From positions 2,361,331 through 2,425,330 of the forward strand of contig NZ_KI912577.1 of assembly GCF_000519085.1 (NCBI RefSeq): DNA of 64,000 bases, in the 5' to 3' direction. Position 1 is the stretch's first letter, and each line of letters begins with the position of its first letter. The notes below the pieces were generated by a model. The model made no database searches, had not been told where the DNA came from, and was given only the letters and a program-made list of their open reading frames with translations. The stretch is from Methylobacterium sp. 10. Lineage in GTDB: Bacteria > Pseudomonadota > Alphaproteobacteria > Rhizobiales > Beijerinckiaceae. Both the position numbers and the translations under genes were made by a program. Positions 18,287-28,627 of this stretch are shown here, one piece after another.

Positions 18287-19104
18287 CAGTGGCTCAGGAA
18301 GCAGCAGACGGGGGAGTACCGCAGGACATCCCTGGTGACGCCACCTAGGACCATCTCCCGTACCCGGCCGTGCCCGTAAGCCCCCATGACGATCAGGTCC
18401 GACGCATGCTCGGACGCGAGGTCGAGCAGGGTCTCCGCGTCGCTCGTCCCCTCGGACAGGTGCTCGGAAGCGGTTGCATCGATGTCGTGCGACGAGAGGT
18501 AGGCGGCCACGTCCGCGGCTCCGGTGGCCTCGTCCGCGTGCGTGGCCGCGACGACGTCGACCCGGCCCGCCAGGCGCAGGATTGGCAAGGCGTCCATGAC
18601 CGCGCGACGGGCCTCCCGGGTATCCTTCCAGGCCACCATCGGGCGTCGGGGTTCGAGGTAGTCGATGCCGGGCGGCACGACGAGCACCGGCCGTCCCGCG
18701 GCGAGGACGACGGAGGTGGGGTCGAGCGAACGGATGCACCCGGTTGCCCCGTCCTCGTCTCCCCGTCCGATCACGATGAGGTCGGCCGCCCGGGCATGAG
18801 CCGCCAGGAAGGCCAGGCCGGGCTCGACGGCGGAGCGCCACGAGACCCTGCTCCGGCTCCCAACCGCCACCCGGAACAGGTCTTGCGCCCGGGCGAGCCC
18901 GTCGAGGACGGCCCGTTCGGTCAGGCCCGGTAGGAACGCGGAGGCGCCCATCGGTCCGACCTGCGCCGTGACATGGTCCGGCATCTGCGCGGCGACGCCT
19001 ATCGTCCGGCCATTGAGGGCGTCCGCGAGATGGGCCGCGATGGATGTCCGGGCGCCTGCGTCACCGGCGAGGTCGATGGACACCATGATGCTGGCGAATG
19101 TCAT
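18286..19104 (-). CDS. universal stress protein, tandem UspA domains
   Basis: 272 residues, two UspA domains, starting FASIMVSIDLAG. The second domain begins RRPMVAWKDTREARRA and carries VMGAYGHGRVREMVLGGVTRD. The C-terminus is PVCCFLSH, with the vicinal cysteine pair seen in sister proteins. ATG 19104 is chosen by alignment with the paralogues; the open frame extends upstream without coding character. A FixK-type box (19166-19179) lies 62 bases upstream, and a second box faces the divergent Usp at 19344. It is translationally coupled to the DUF1003 gene. Confidence 0.87.
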   Translation of the reverse strand: MTFASIMVSIDLAGDAGARTSIAAHLADALNGRTIGVAAQMPDHVTAQVGPMGASAFLPGLTERAVLDGLARAQDLFRVAVGSRSRVSWRSAVEPGLAFLAAHARAADLIVIGRGDEDGATGCIRSLDPTSVVLAAGRPVLVVPPGIDYLEPRRPMVAWKDTREARRAVMDALPILRLAGRVDVVAATHADEATGAADVAAYLSSHDIDATASEHLSEGTSDAETLLDLASEHASDLIVMGAYGHGRVREMVLGGVTRDVLRYSPVCCFLSH

Positions 19105-19165
19105 GGATGGCCTGCCTCGACTGGATACGGGACGCTCGGAATGCCCGTTCGGGACGGAGCCGTCT

Positions 19166-19179
19166 TTGACCCAGCGCAA
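19166..19179. promoter_or_regulatory. FixK/FNR-type box for the leftward Usp gene
   Basis: TTGACCCAGCGCAA, one change from consensus, 62 bases before the start at 19104. It is one of two boxes in the same divergent promoter region. Confidence 0.68.
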
Positions 19180-19275
19180 ACGCGGTGTCGCCGATCCACT
19201 CCCCCGCGAAACGGGAGACACCGTCCGCGTGCGGCACCCCGGTGTCGCGGCCCCCCGCTCCGTCAGGGGGCGGGT

Positions 19276-19289
19276 TTGCGCTGGATCAA
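19276..19289. promoter_or_regulatory. FixK/FNR-type box for the rightward Usp gene
   Basis: TTGCGCTGGATCAA is the exact reverse complement of TTGATCCAGCGCAA and lies 54 bases before ATG 19344. With the box at 19166 it gives each divergent gene its own site. Confidence 0.75.
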
Positions 19290-19343
19290 CGATGGCCCCT
19301 CGATGCCCGGGCATGGTCTCTCTATGGTCGCCGGAGCACTCCC

Positions 19344-20162
19344 ATGTCGTACGCCAGCATCATCGTCGCCGTTGACCCCGGGGAGCAGGCGGCGCCACGC
19401 GTGGCGCTTGCGGCGCATCTGGCGCGAAGGCTCGATGCACGTCTCATCGGCGTCGCGGCCTGGGGGCCGGACTACCCGCGGGGATTCGGCGAGACCTCGG
19501 TGCCGACCGGATACGGTGTCGAAGAGATCCGCCAAAAGGCCCTCCTTGAGCTCAAGGCGTCGGAGAAGGCTTTCCGCCTCGCGGCCGAACCGGCCGAGCG
19601 GACCGAGTGGCGTTCCGAACTCATGGAAACCGTTACCTTCCTCGCGGAGCAATCGCGGGCGGCCGACCTCGTCGTCGTCGGGCGTCAGGGGGCGAACGAC
19701 CGGCCGCACCTCGTGGCCGCGGTGAGCCCAGGCGACGCGCTGATGGCCGTGGGCAGGCCCGTGCTCGTGGTCCCGCGGGGCGTAGAACGGCTGTCGGCGT
19801 CCCGCGTGGTCGTGGCCTGGAAGAACACCATGCAGAGCCGCAGGGCGATCTCGGACGCGATGCCGTTCCTAAAGCACGCCGAGGCGGTCCAGGTCATCCG
19901 CGTCACCGACGACGGCGACCAAGTCGAGTTGGACGACGTGGTGGCCTATCTCGGCCTGCACGGCGTCAAGGCTTCGGGAGTCCTCATGGCCCCGGACGGG
20001 GCCGGAACGGCCGAGACCCTTCTCGATGCCGCCGAGGGATTTGGGGCGGACCTGATCGTCAGCGGGGCTTTCGGATACAGCCGCCTGCGGGAATGGTTCT
20101 TCGGCGGGGTCACGCGCAACCTCCTCGACCACAGCCCGATCTGTTGCCTGATGTCCCACTGA
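19344..20162 (+). CDS. universal stress protein, tandem UspA domains
   Basis: 272 residues with two UspA domains, starting YASIIVAVDPGEQAAPRV. The second domain begins SRVVVAWKNTMQSRRA and has VSGAFGYSRLREWFFGGVTRN. It ends PICCLMSH. ATG 19344 follows a GGAG ribosome site and a FixK-type box 54 bases away. Upstream in-frame codons to 19185 cross the promoter and are excluded. It is closest in style to the Usps at 11494, 18286 and 43038. The phosphotransferase gene follows after 161 bases on the same strand. Confidence 0.87.
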   Translation: MSYASIIVAVDPGEQAAPRVALAAHLARRLDARLIGVAAWGPDYPRGFGETSVPTGYGVEEIRQKALLELKASEKAFRLAAEPAERTEWRSELMETVTFLAEQSRAADLVVVGRQGANDRPHLVAAVSPGDALMAVGRPVLVVPRGVERLSASRVVVAWKNTMQSRRAISDAMPFLKHAEAVQVIRVTDDGDQVELDDVVAYLGLHGVKASGVLMAPDGAGTAETLLDAAEGFGADLIVSGAFGYSRLREWFFGGVTRNLLDHSPICCLMSH

Positions 20163-20323
20163 CCCGAGTGAGGCCCAGGAATGATGAGGGAGCTTGGAAT
20201 GGCCTGGATGAGCTGGTTGCGTGACCGTTTCATCGACACGACGGCGAGCAGCAGGTTGCGGACCCCGGTTCGGGGCTCGGGATCGGAGCCGCTTGTCACA
20301 CCACCAACGGCGGTCGAGCGCCC

Positions 20324-21892
20324 ATGATCGTCGAGGATCAGGCCGAGACCGTCGCTTTCCTGAAAGGCGAGGCCGCCCTCCTGGGGCTTCCGGTCGACAC
20401 CATCACGACGCACATCTCGACCGTCCTCATGGCCGGCGACCGTGCGTTCAAGCTCAAGCGCCCCGTTCGCTTTCCCTATCTGGATTTCTCGACCGCCGAG
20501 CGCCGGTTGTCCTTCTGCGAGGCCGAACTCGTCCTGAACCGTCGCACGGCGCCCGCGCTCTACCTCGGGGTCCGCCGGATCACCCGGGATGCCGACGGGC
20601 GGCTGGCCTTCGACGGCACCGGCCCCCTCGTCGACGCGGTCGTGCGAATGCGCCGCTTCGCGCAGCACGACCTTCTCGACGACATGGTGCAGCGCGATGC
20701 GCTCACCCCGGCCCTGATCACCGACCTTGCGCACCGCATCGCGCAGTTCCATCGCGGCGCCGCGGTCAGCCTCGATCACGGAGGGTCGGCCGGAATCGCC
20801 GCGGTCCTGGACATGAACGACCGCTCGCTGCGCGCGGTGGCGCTCGTCCCGGAGGAGGCGGCGGACACCCTTCGCGCCGCCTTCCGAAGCGCCTTCGTAC
20901 GGCATGCTCCCATGCTGGAGAAGCGGCGCCTGGCTGGTAAGGTGCGCCGCTGCCACAGCGACCTCATCCTGCGCAACATCTGCCTCGTCGACGACGTGCC
21001 GACCCTGTTCGACTGCATCGAGTTCGACGACGCAATCGCGACCATCGACGTCCTCTACGACCTCGCCTTCCTGCTGATGGATCTCTGGCACCGCGACCAG
21101 GGCGACTTCGCCAATCTCCTGTTCAATCGCTACATCGACAAGACGGACGAGGCCGCCGGCATAGGAGCGTTGCCCTTCCTCATGGCAATTCGCGCCGCCA
21201 TCCGTGCCCACGTCACCGCGGCCCAGGCGGACGGTCAGCGTCTTGGCAAAAGCGCGAGAACGCTCATCGAGGCGCGGGCGTATCACGACCTCGCCCTATC
21301 GCTGCTGGCGGGTTCGGACGCGACGCTGCTTGCTGTCGGTGGCTTTAGCGGATCCGGCAAGTCGACCGTTGCGGCCTGCGTGGCGTCCCATCTCGGTCCG
21401 CCGCCCGGCGCCCGTATCCTCAACACCGACCGCATCCGCAAGCATGCCTTCGGCGTTTCGGCCGAGACGCGCTTACCCCCGTCCGCCTATCTGCCGGAGG
21501 TGTCCGCACCGGTCTACGCCTCCCTCCGCGACGAGGCATGCCAAGCCTTGTCCTCCGGGTGTGCGGTCGTTGCCGATGCTGTGTTCGACCGGATTTCCGA
21601 GCGCGCGTCCATAGAGGCGACGGCCGCAAAATCCCGTGTCGCGTTTCAAGGCGTCTGGCTTGAGGCGCCCACGACCGGGCTGCTGGTATCCCGGATCGCC
21701 GACAGGCGGAACGACCCGTCGGACGCGACCGCCGAGGTGCTCATGGATCAGGTCCGGCGCGATTGCGGGGACATCGATTGGCAGCATCTTGCCGCGGAGG
21801 CTGAACCGACGACGACCATGGACGTGATCCTGGCGTCCTCTCCCTCACGCTGCAACGGCAGGATCGGAAGCTGGGAGGCTGAACCCGCCTGA
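20324..21892 (+). CDS. bifunctional aminoglycoside-phosphotransferase-like / P-loop kinase
   Basis: 522 residues. The N-terminal half (about 1-330) is a kinase fold of the aminoglycoside phosphotransferase type (VLMAGDRAFKLKRPV; the catalytic segment RRCHSDLILRNICL; FDCIEFDD). The C-terminal half (about 340-515) is a P-loop kinase with Walker A GGFSGSGKST. This fused architecture is known from uncharacterised proteins in many proteobacteria. Despite the name, nothing indicates antibiotic resistance; the substrate is unknown. Its 3' end overlaps the convergent phosphatase gene by 48 bases. In DosR-type regulons similar genes travel with Usps, so a stress role is plausible but inferred. Confidence 0.82.
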   Translation: MIVEDQAETVAFLKGEAALLGLPVDTITTHISTVLMAGDRAFKLKRPVRFPYLDFSTAERRLSFCEAELVLNRRTAPALYLGVRRITRDADGRLAFDGTGPLVDAVVRMRRFAQHDLLDDMVQRDALTPALITDLAHRIAQFHRGAAVSLDHGGSAGIAAVLDMNDRSLRAVALVPEEAADTLRAAFRSAFVRHAPMLEKRRLAGKVRRCHSDLILRNICLVDDVPTLFDCIEFDDAIATIDVLYDLAFLLMDLWHRDQGDFANLLFNRYIDKTDEAAGIGALPFLMAIRAAIRAHVTAAQADGQRLGKSARTLIEARAYHDLALSLLAGSDATLLAVGGFSGSGKSTVAACVASHLGPPPGARILNTDRIRKHAFGVSAETRLPPSAYLPEVSAPVYASLRDEACQALSSGCAVVADAVFDRISERASIEATAAKSRVAFQGVWLEAPTTGLLVSRIADRRNDPSDATAEVLMDQVRRDCGDIDWQHLAAEAEPTTTMDVILASSPSRCNGRIGSWEAEPA

Positions 21893-22663
21893 GGCGAGGA
21901 ACCCGGGCAGCCGAAAGCCCTCTGTCGGGTCGCCGTAGCGCAGTGGCGCCCCGTCCAGCGCCGTCATGGTCCCGCCGGCTGCCTGCAAGATGGCATGCCC
22001 CGCCGCGATGTCCCATTCCCGGATGCCGCCCAACCGGGGATAGACGTCCGCTACGCCCTCGGCGATGCGGCAGAACTTGAGGGAAGAGCCTATCGGATGG
22101 CGCTCGGCCAACGATAGACGTGACAGGTAAGCCTCGGTAGCGGGATCCCCGTGCGAGCGGCTGACCAGCGCAACGAGGCCCGTGTCGGGTGGCGCGCGAA
22201 CCCCGATGCGACGGGCGCCGGTCAGGTCGGCGGCGTCCGCACCGGGTGAGGCCAAGACGGTGTAACTCGATGTCCCGCCGAACCACGCCTGCCCGAGAAG
22301 GGGGGCGTAGATGGCACCGGCGATGGGCCTGCCATCCTCGATCATGGCCACGTTGACCGTGAACTCGTTGCGGTGCGCGATGAACTCACGGGTCCCGTCC
22401 AGCGGGTCGACGAGGAGGAAGCGCGAGCCAAGCTTCGGTCTATGCCCGGCCGCGACGCTTTCTTCCGCGATGACCGAGACCCCTGGGAACGCTACGGCGA
22501 GCCTTTCCAGGATCAGGCGTTCGGCGGCGAGATCGGCCTCGGTGACGGGGGACCCGTCCGCCTTCCACCGCGTCTGGCACCCGCGGGAATAAACGGAAGC
22601 CACGGGTCCACCCGCGGCAATCGCGATACGGACCAGTGATCGGGCCAGCGTGTCGAGCGGCAT
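21845..22663 (-). CDS. cysQ: 3'(2'),5'-bisphosphate nucleotidase / inositol monophosphatase family (CysQ-like)
   Basis: 272 residues. The Mg2+-dependent phosphatase motifs are present: ADGSPVTEADLAAE, VIAEES, the metal site DPLDGTREFI and the C-terminal WDIAAGHAILQAAGG. DGTREF is typical of CysQ, which removes 3'-phosphoadenosine 5'-phosphate from sulfur assimilation; inositol monophosphatase activity cannot be excluded. ATG 22663 has a GAGGG site at good spacing; 22672 is an alternative. It overlaps the convergent kinase gene by 48 bases. No FixK-type box lies upstream. Confidence 0.83.
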   Translation of the reverse strand: MPLDTLARSLVRIAIAAGGPVASVYSRGCQTRWKADGSPVTEADLAAERLILERLAVAFPGVSVIAEESVAAGHRPKLGSRFLLVDPLDGTREFIAHRNEFTVNVAMIEDGRPIAGAIYAPLLGQAWFGGTSSYTVLASPGADAADLTGARRIGVRAPPDTGLVALVSRSHGDPATEAYLSRLSLAERHPIGSSLKFCRIAEGVADVYPRLGGIREWDIAAGHAILQAAGGTMTALDGAPLRYGDPTEGFRLPGFLASGGFSLPASDPAVAA

Positions 22664-22875
22664 CGGACCCATTCCCTCGGATACCGGGGTCAGCGACGGC
22701 AATCGTATCGGGACCCGTTCTTCACGAAGTGCCCATCGGGGCGCATCGGTTCCCGGGCGCTTCGGCGCCGGCGGAATGGCCGTGATCGTGATGGCACTTG
22801 GTCACGGGCGGTTTGCATCTCGTTTTAGGAAAGCCCAGGCCGGGTCTGGAGTGCTAGGCCCGAACGTCGCTTCGT

Positions 22876-23526
22876 TCACACGACGCCGATGCTGTTCACG
22901 ACCGCCGTGGTGCCGGGAGACGCCCAGGAGGCGCCCAACGCATCGCGGCGCTCCTGCATGCTGCGCATGGTCCCTCCGAGACAGACGGTCCCGCCATCGG
23001 CGGTGACGGTCACGGTCTTCGGGTCGAACAGCCACGAGCGATCCAGCGCCTCGCTGATCCTGTCGCGGACGGCCGCCACGTCGACCTGGGGCCGCACTGT
23101 GATGAGGTTGTTGACCGCCACCACGCCGCAGAGGTGACGCAACTCCCGCTCGGCGGCCTCGAACTGGAAATGGTGGTCGACCTCGCCCGTCAGCGTGATG
23201 ACGCCCTTGGAGACCTTTACGGAGACGCAGTCCGGAGGCACGGCGACGTTCCAGTCGAGACGCGCGACGGCGGTCGTCGCGATGTCCACGTCGGAGCGCT
23301 TGAAGGAGAGGGGCACGTCGACCTCGATCTCCATGACGATGGCCTTCACGCCGTAGACGCGACGGGCGGCGGCCTCGGCAGGCATCTTCTCGTCATACGT
23401 CTCGACCTGCCCGGACAGGGAGACGAAGCCGTCCTTGGCCGAGACGCCGATCTCCGAGGAGGTCACCGCCGGGTCCTAGATGAGTTCGGCCGTGACGCGG
23501 TGCTGCAGGCTGGTGTCACTGGACAT
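22876..23526 (-). pseudogene. three-BON-domain protein interrupted by an in-frame TAG
   Basis: The frame starts at ATG 23526 (MSSDTSLQHRVTAELI), reaches TAG at codon 17 (23478-23476) and continues open to 22876 with full BON sequence (SSEIGVSAKDGFVSLSGQ, LDWNVAVPPDCVSVKVSKG, VTADGGTVCLGGT). In the intact paralogue at 35406-36053 the same place reads AELGWEPSVTAAHIGV, so the stop replaces tryptophan; TGG to TAG is a single transition. A GTG at 23466 could allow reinitiation and save most of the protein. A consensus FixK-type box lies 129 bases upstream. Confidence 0.75.
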
Positions 23527-23654
23527 GGGGATCTCCGTAACGATGCAATGAACCGATCGGCACCCATGCACCCGGGGGCGGCGATGATCGCCGCCCATGT
23601 CCAAGGGGATGTCCCGGCATCCGGCCAACCTAGGCAGCAGGACCCATGTGGTCC

Positions 23655-23668
23655 TTGATCCAGCGCAA
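23655..23668. promoter_or_regulatory. FixK/FNR-type box, consensus copy
   Basis: TTGATCCAGCGCAA, exact consensus. It ends 87 bases before the rightward gene at 23756 and begins 129 bases before the leftward BON start. Confidence 0.78.
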
Positions 23669-23755
23669 GGATCGTACCGGCCCGGCATCTACGGTGACCA
23701 ACACGCCTGCACGGTCGACGCCCCGCGTTCGGCCAAAAACGAAAAGGAACACGAG

Positions 23756-24163
23756 ATGACCTGTCCCCGCGCCGTCGAGGCCCTGATGAAGCAACAAGTC
23801 CGTCTCACTGGTCTGCTCCGCCTGATCGATGACGGGCGCTGGTGGACGGGGGACGGCGCCTGCTTGATCGACGAGGACGAGGTCTGCATGCAAGCCGACA
23901 GGATCGGGAGCGCCCTCGACGTGGTCGAGCGTCTCGCTAACGAGATGGCCGCCGAGAACGGCACCGGCACGGGGTCGCAGCATGCGGTGAGGGCCACGCA
24001 TGGCGTCCCGGTCCTTCGCGCTTCCGAGGACCTCGTGATCTCGGATGACCTCGGCCCATTCTCCCCCGGTCCGGTCGATCCCCATCCGCAGGAGATCCAC
24101 GAATCCGGCGGATACGAGCAACGAGCCTGGGGTTTGTCCGGCGGCAGCTCGAAGCTGGCCTGA
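23756..24163 (+). CDS. small hypothetical protein, paralogue of 46924-47145
   Basis: 135 residues. The first 70 (RAVEALMKQQVRLTGLLRLI, DDGRWWTGD, RIGSALDVVERLA) align with the 73-residue protein at 46924 (ALKAQHARLEELLRG, DDGIWWNSD, RVKDALDEIERLA), so they form a small family with a helix, a conserved DDG-x-WW turn and a second helix. The C-terminal 65 residues are polar and look disordered. Both genes follow a consensus FixK-type box. The start is ATG 23756; upstream frame lacks coding features. I do not know a function. Confidence 0.7.
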   Translation: MTCPRAVEALMKQQVRLTGLLRLIDDGRWWTGDGACLIDEDEVCMQADRIGSALDVVERLANEMAAENGTGTGSQHAVRATHGVPVLRASEDLVISDDLGPFSPGPVDPHPQEIHESGGYEQRAWGLSGGSSKLA

Positions 24164-24197
24164 CGGTTTGGGCGCCCCCGACGGGAGCGCCAAACCG
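24164..24197. terminator. bidirectional hairpin between convergent genes
   Basis: CGGTTTG-GCGC pairs with GCGCCAAACCG (one bulged G) around a CCCCGACGGGA loop, just after the stop of 23756-24163 and just before the end of the oleate hydratase gene on the other strand. Confidence 0.6.
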
Positions 24198-24207
24198 CCT
24201 TCGGACG

Positions 24208-25812
24208 TCAGGCATCCTGCAGGTCGTGCAGCGCCCGGTAAGCCTTGAACAGGACGCGGGGATCGAACTTGCCCTGGTAGACTGCCGGCGGCTCGCGTTC
24301 GAGGCCGAGGAGGCCGTAGACCGCCGCCTGGGCGGAGCGGATCGAATATTCGACCGTGAACACCACGTCGTCGGGCAACTCGCAGAACTGGCCCATGAGG
24401 CCGAGGTTCGTCGTACCCTTCGGGATCACCTGCGGCCGGTCGCCGGGCTCGCGCGGCAGGAACTGGCTGGTGATGAACGGCATCATGCAGGGGATGCAGA
24501 TGGCCTTGTCGATGATGCCGGCCGCCTCCGCCTCGATGCGCAGGTGGCCGAGGATCTCGGTCATGATCTCCCGCCCGGTGCAGACCGACATCGGCTTGCC
24601 GACGAAGTTGCCGGGCACGTCGACCGCGAGGCCGTAGCCCCAGAACACCCCAACATCCTTCGGCTGGCCGATGAAGTGCGGCTGGAACGGGACGACGATG
24701 GAGGCCAGCCAGTTCGAGTGCGGGAAGGTGACGAGGCCACCTTCGCCGGGGACGTTGCCGGTGAAGTCGCGGACCAAGCGCAGGAACGTCGGGTCATGCA
24801 GGGTGGTGGTGAAGGAGACCCACTTGGATTGGTCGATGTGGTCGGTGAAAACCTCGGGGCGTCCGAATGCGGGGCGGTCCGTCGCGAGGTTCTCCCAGAG
24901 CGTCCAGGCACCGCCGTCCGTCTTGCCCTTGAGGGCGGGGACGCTGTCCATGCCGCCCATCGTCGAGCCTTCGGTCATCGAGCCCAGGGTCACCAGCACC
25001 AGGTCGCCTTCACGGACCCGGATCTCGCCCGACTTCCCGTGATGGTCGGTGAGGATGCGCGAGACGCTCTTCGCGCCCTCCTGTCCGACGAGCCCCAGGT
25101 CGGTCACCCGGGTGTCGAACGCGAAAACGACGCCGCGCTCGTCGAGCCACTTGCGCAGTGGCAGGACCATAGAATCGTACTGATTGTACACCGTCCGCAT
25201 GATGCCGTGCAGGCGGTTGAAGCCCGAGACCATGTGGGCGAACCGCACGAGGTAGCGCCTGAACTCGACCGCCCCGTGCCAGGGCTGGAAGGCGAAGGTC
25301 GTGCACCACATGAACCAGAAGTTCGTCTTGAAGAACGACGGGTCGAACTGCTCGGCGATAGTGGTTTTGCCGAGCACGGATTCCGGCAGAAGGGCGAGGC
25401 GCTCGATGGTGAGGATGTGTCCCTCGCTCAGCCCGAACCGAGGGGCCGTCAGCCGTTCCCCGTCGCTGACGAGGCGCGCCTTCGACGAGGTCCTCATGGT
25501 CTCGTTCCAAGCGAAGGTCTCCTGGGTCACCGTCTGGGTACCATCGAGCGTCGGGATCGAGGCGAACAGGTCGAAGGTGCAGAGGTATTTGCTCTCCAGC
25601 ATACGTCCGCCCCGAAGGACGTAGCCCTCCGTCGAGTCGCCCGATCCGTCGAGGCTGCCGCCGAGGATGCCGGTCTCCTCGATCACGGTAATGTTGCATC
25701 CGGGCATGTCGCCGTCGCGGATCAGGAAGGCCGCCGCGGCAAGGGAGGCGATGCCGCCCCCGACGAGAAAGGCTTTCCGGGCGGGGCGGCTGGTGGGGTC
25801 GGCATGGGCCAT
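24208..25812 (-). CDS. ohyA: oleate hydratase (MCRA family)
   Basis: 534 residues, an FAD-dependent enzyme that adds water to the 9-10 double bond of oleate to give 10-hydroxystearate. Near the N-terminus is the dinucleotide-binding motif FLVGGGIASLAAAAFLIRDG, followed by EETGILGGSLDGSGD and GGRMLESKYLCTFDLF, which are signatures of the myosin-cross-reactive-antigen family. Later come WFMWCTTFAFQPWHGAVEFRRY and a C-terminal RSAQAAVYGLL. Length fits the family. ATG 25812 is followed directly by the FAD domain. A FixK-type box lies 121 bases upstream and is shared with the divergent gene at 26029. Hydratase activity detoxifies or stores unsaturated fatty acids. Confidence 0.9.
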   Translation of the reverse strand: MAHADPTSRPARKAFLVGGGIASLAAAAFLIRDGDMPGCNITVIEETGILGGSLDGSGDSTEGYVLRGGRMLESKYLCTFDLFASIPTLDGTQTVTQETFAWNETMRTSSKARLVSDGERLTAPRFGLSEGHILTIERLALLPESVLGKTTIAEQFDPSFFKTNFWFMWCTTFAFQPWHGAVEFRRYLVRFAHMVSGFNRLHGIMRTVYNQYDSMVLPLRKWLDERGVVFAFDTRVTDLGLVGQEGAKSVSRILTDHHGKSGEIRVREGDLVLVTLGSMTEGSTMGGMDSVPALKGKTDGGAWTLWENLATDRPAFGRPEVFTDHIDQSKWVSFTTTLHDPTFLRLVRDFTGNVPGEGGLVTFPHSNWLASIVVPFQPHFIGQPKDVGVFWGYGLAVDVPGNFVGKPMSVCTGREIMTEILGHLRIEAEAAGIIDKAICIPCMMPFITSQFLPREPGDRPQVIPKGTTNLGLMGQFCELPDDVVFTVEYSIRSAQAAVYGLLGLEREPPAVYQGKFDPRVLFKAYRALHDLQDA

Positions 25813-25932
25813 GCGGTGTCTCGCCTTCGAGCGTGTCCTCGCCGCGCCGGCATCGCGGCGCCGCTAGATCGAGGACAAAAGGCTCCGATATCGAAGCGCA
25901 CGCTGAGACTATTCTCCGAGCCTTTTGCGTCT

Positions 25933-25946
25933 TTGATCCAAGACAA
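25933..25946. promoter_or_regulatory. FixK/FNR-type box between ohyA and a secreted-protein gene
   Basis: TTGATCCAAGACAA keeps both outer half-sites. It ends 82 bases before ATG 26029 and begins 121 bases before the ohyA start. Confidence 0.68.
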
Positions 25947-26028
25947 AGCCGCCGCTTGCGCTGGCGCGCATAGACCTTCTGCGATGTGTTCGAGCCTGGG
26001 GCGCGACATCGGACGAAGGTCACCTCCG

Positions 26029-26379
26029 ATGCGTCTTTTCGTTCTGCTCCTCTCCGTCGCGTTCGCCGTGGCGATGACCGGCGCGGGCTCCGCCCAGGTC
26101 ACCCTCCCGAACGACGACGTGAACATCGCGAACAATCCCGGCACCGTAAAGGACACGCCGCCTGCCCGGGTCGAGGCCCTGGACTGCACCTGCCGCAATA
26201 CGGTGCCGGATGCGGCCGCTCCGGCGGATCCGAAGACCGGGGCCGAGCCCGGCGGTCTGATCGTCGATTGCAGTTGTCGCCAGACCGTTCCCGACACGAC
26301 CGGGACCGTGGCCATTCCTTCCGGTCCAGAGGCCACTGCGCCCGGGTCGGCCGGCGGCGGTTCGGCTCCGCCGCGCTAA
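26029..26379 (+). CDS. small secreted protein with two CxC motifs
   Basis: 116 residues. A signal peptide (MRLFVLLLSVAFAVAMTGAGSA) precedes a mature part with two near-repeats, ALDCTCRNTVPD and IVDCSCRQTVPD, about 40 residues apart, then a Pro/Gly/Ala-rich tail. The paired CxC motifs could bind metal or form disulfides; no known family is recognised. ATG 26029 is fixed by the signal peptide and by the box spacing. It lies upstream of dnaK with 332 bases between. Confidence 0.7.
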   Translation: MRLFVLLLSVAFAVAMTGAGSAQVTLPNDDVNIANNPGTVKDTPPARVEALDCTCRNTVPDAAAPADPKTGAEPGGLIVDCSCRQTVPDTTGTVAIPSGPEATAPGSAGGGSAPPR

Positions 26380-26711
26380 GCGCCATCGCGGCGTTCTCTC
26401 GCCCCCGACCATACCGAAAGGTCGATCATGAAAAGGCCCGCGCCAAGGACGGCCATAGACGAGTTCCAACGCGAGACCTGAGATGACGATGGCGGAGCAG
26501 GCCTGACGGGACCTCGCACGACAAGCCGCGTCCCGCACATGGCTCCGGTCATCAAGAGCGCCGGCCACGTCCCACCGGATCGCACGCCTCGACGGCCTGG
26601 CCCAGGCATTCCGCCGACCACTCCTCGAACCTGACCCGTCACGACCATCGACGCCGCCGGCGATGCACGCAGGCGACCACAATCCTCACCGGACACATCA
26701 CGGAGATCACC
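26380..26711. other. intergenic region before dnaK
   Basis: 332 bases with no FixK-type box and no convincing gene. A 17-codon frame at 26428 (MKRPAPRTAIDEF) is too short to judge. It likely carries the dnaK promoter, which I cannot identify by eye; no CIRCE-type inverted repeat was seen. Confidence 0.45.
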
Positions 26712-28598
<1,887 letters not shown>

Positions 28599-28627
28599 GT
28601 GGTCCATTGTCAGAGGAGGACTGTTCA

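Noticed and set aside
24226..26379. 717-codon plus-strand frame across ohyA
   Set aside because: Antisense of oleate hydratase; only its last 117 codons, with a signal peptide, form a real gene.
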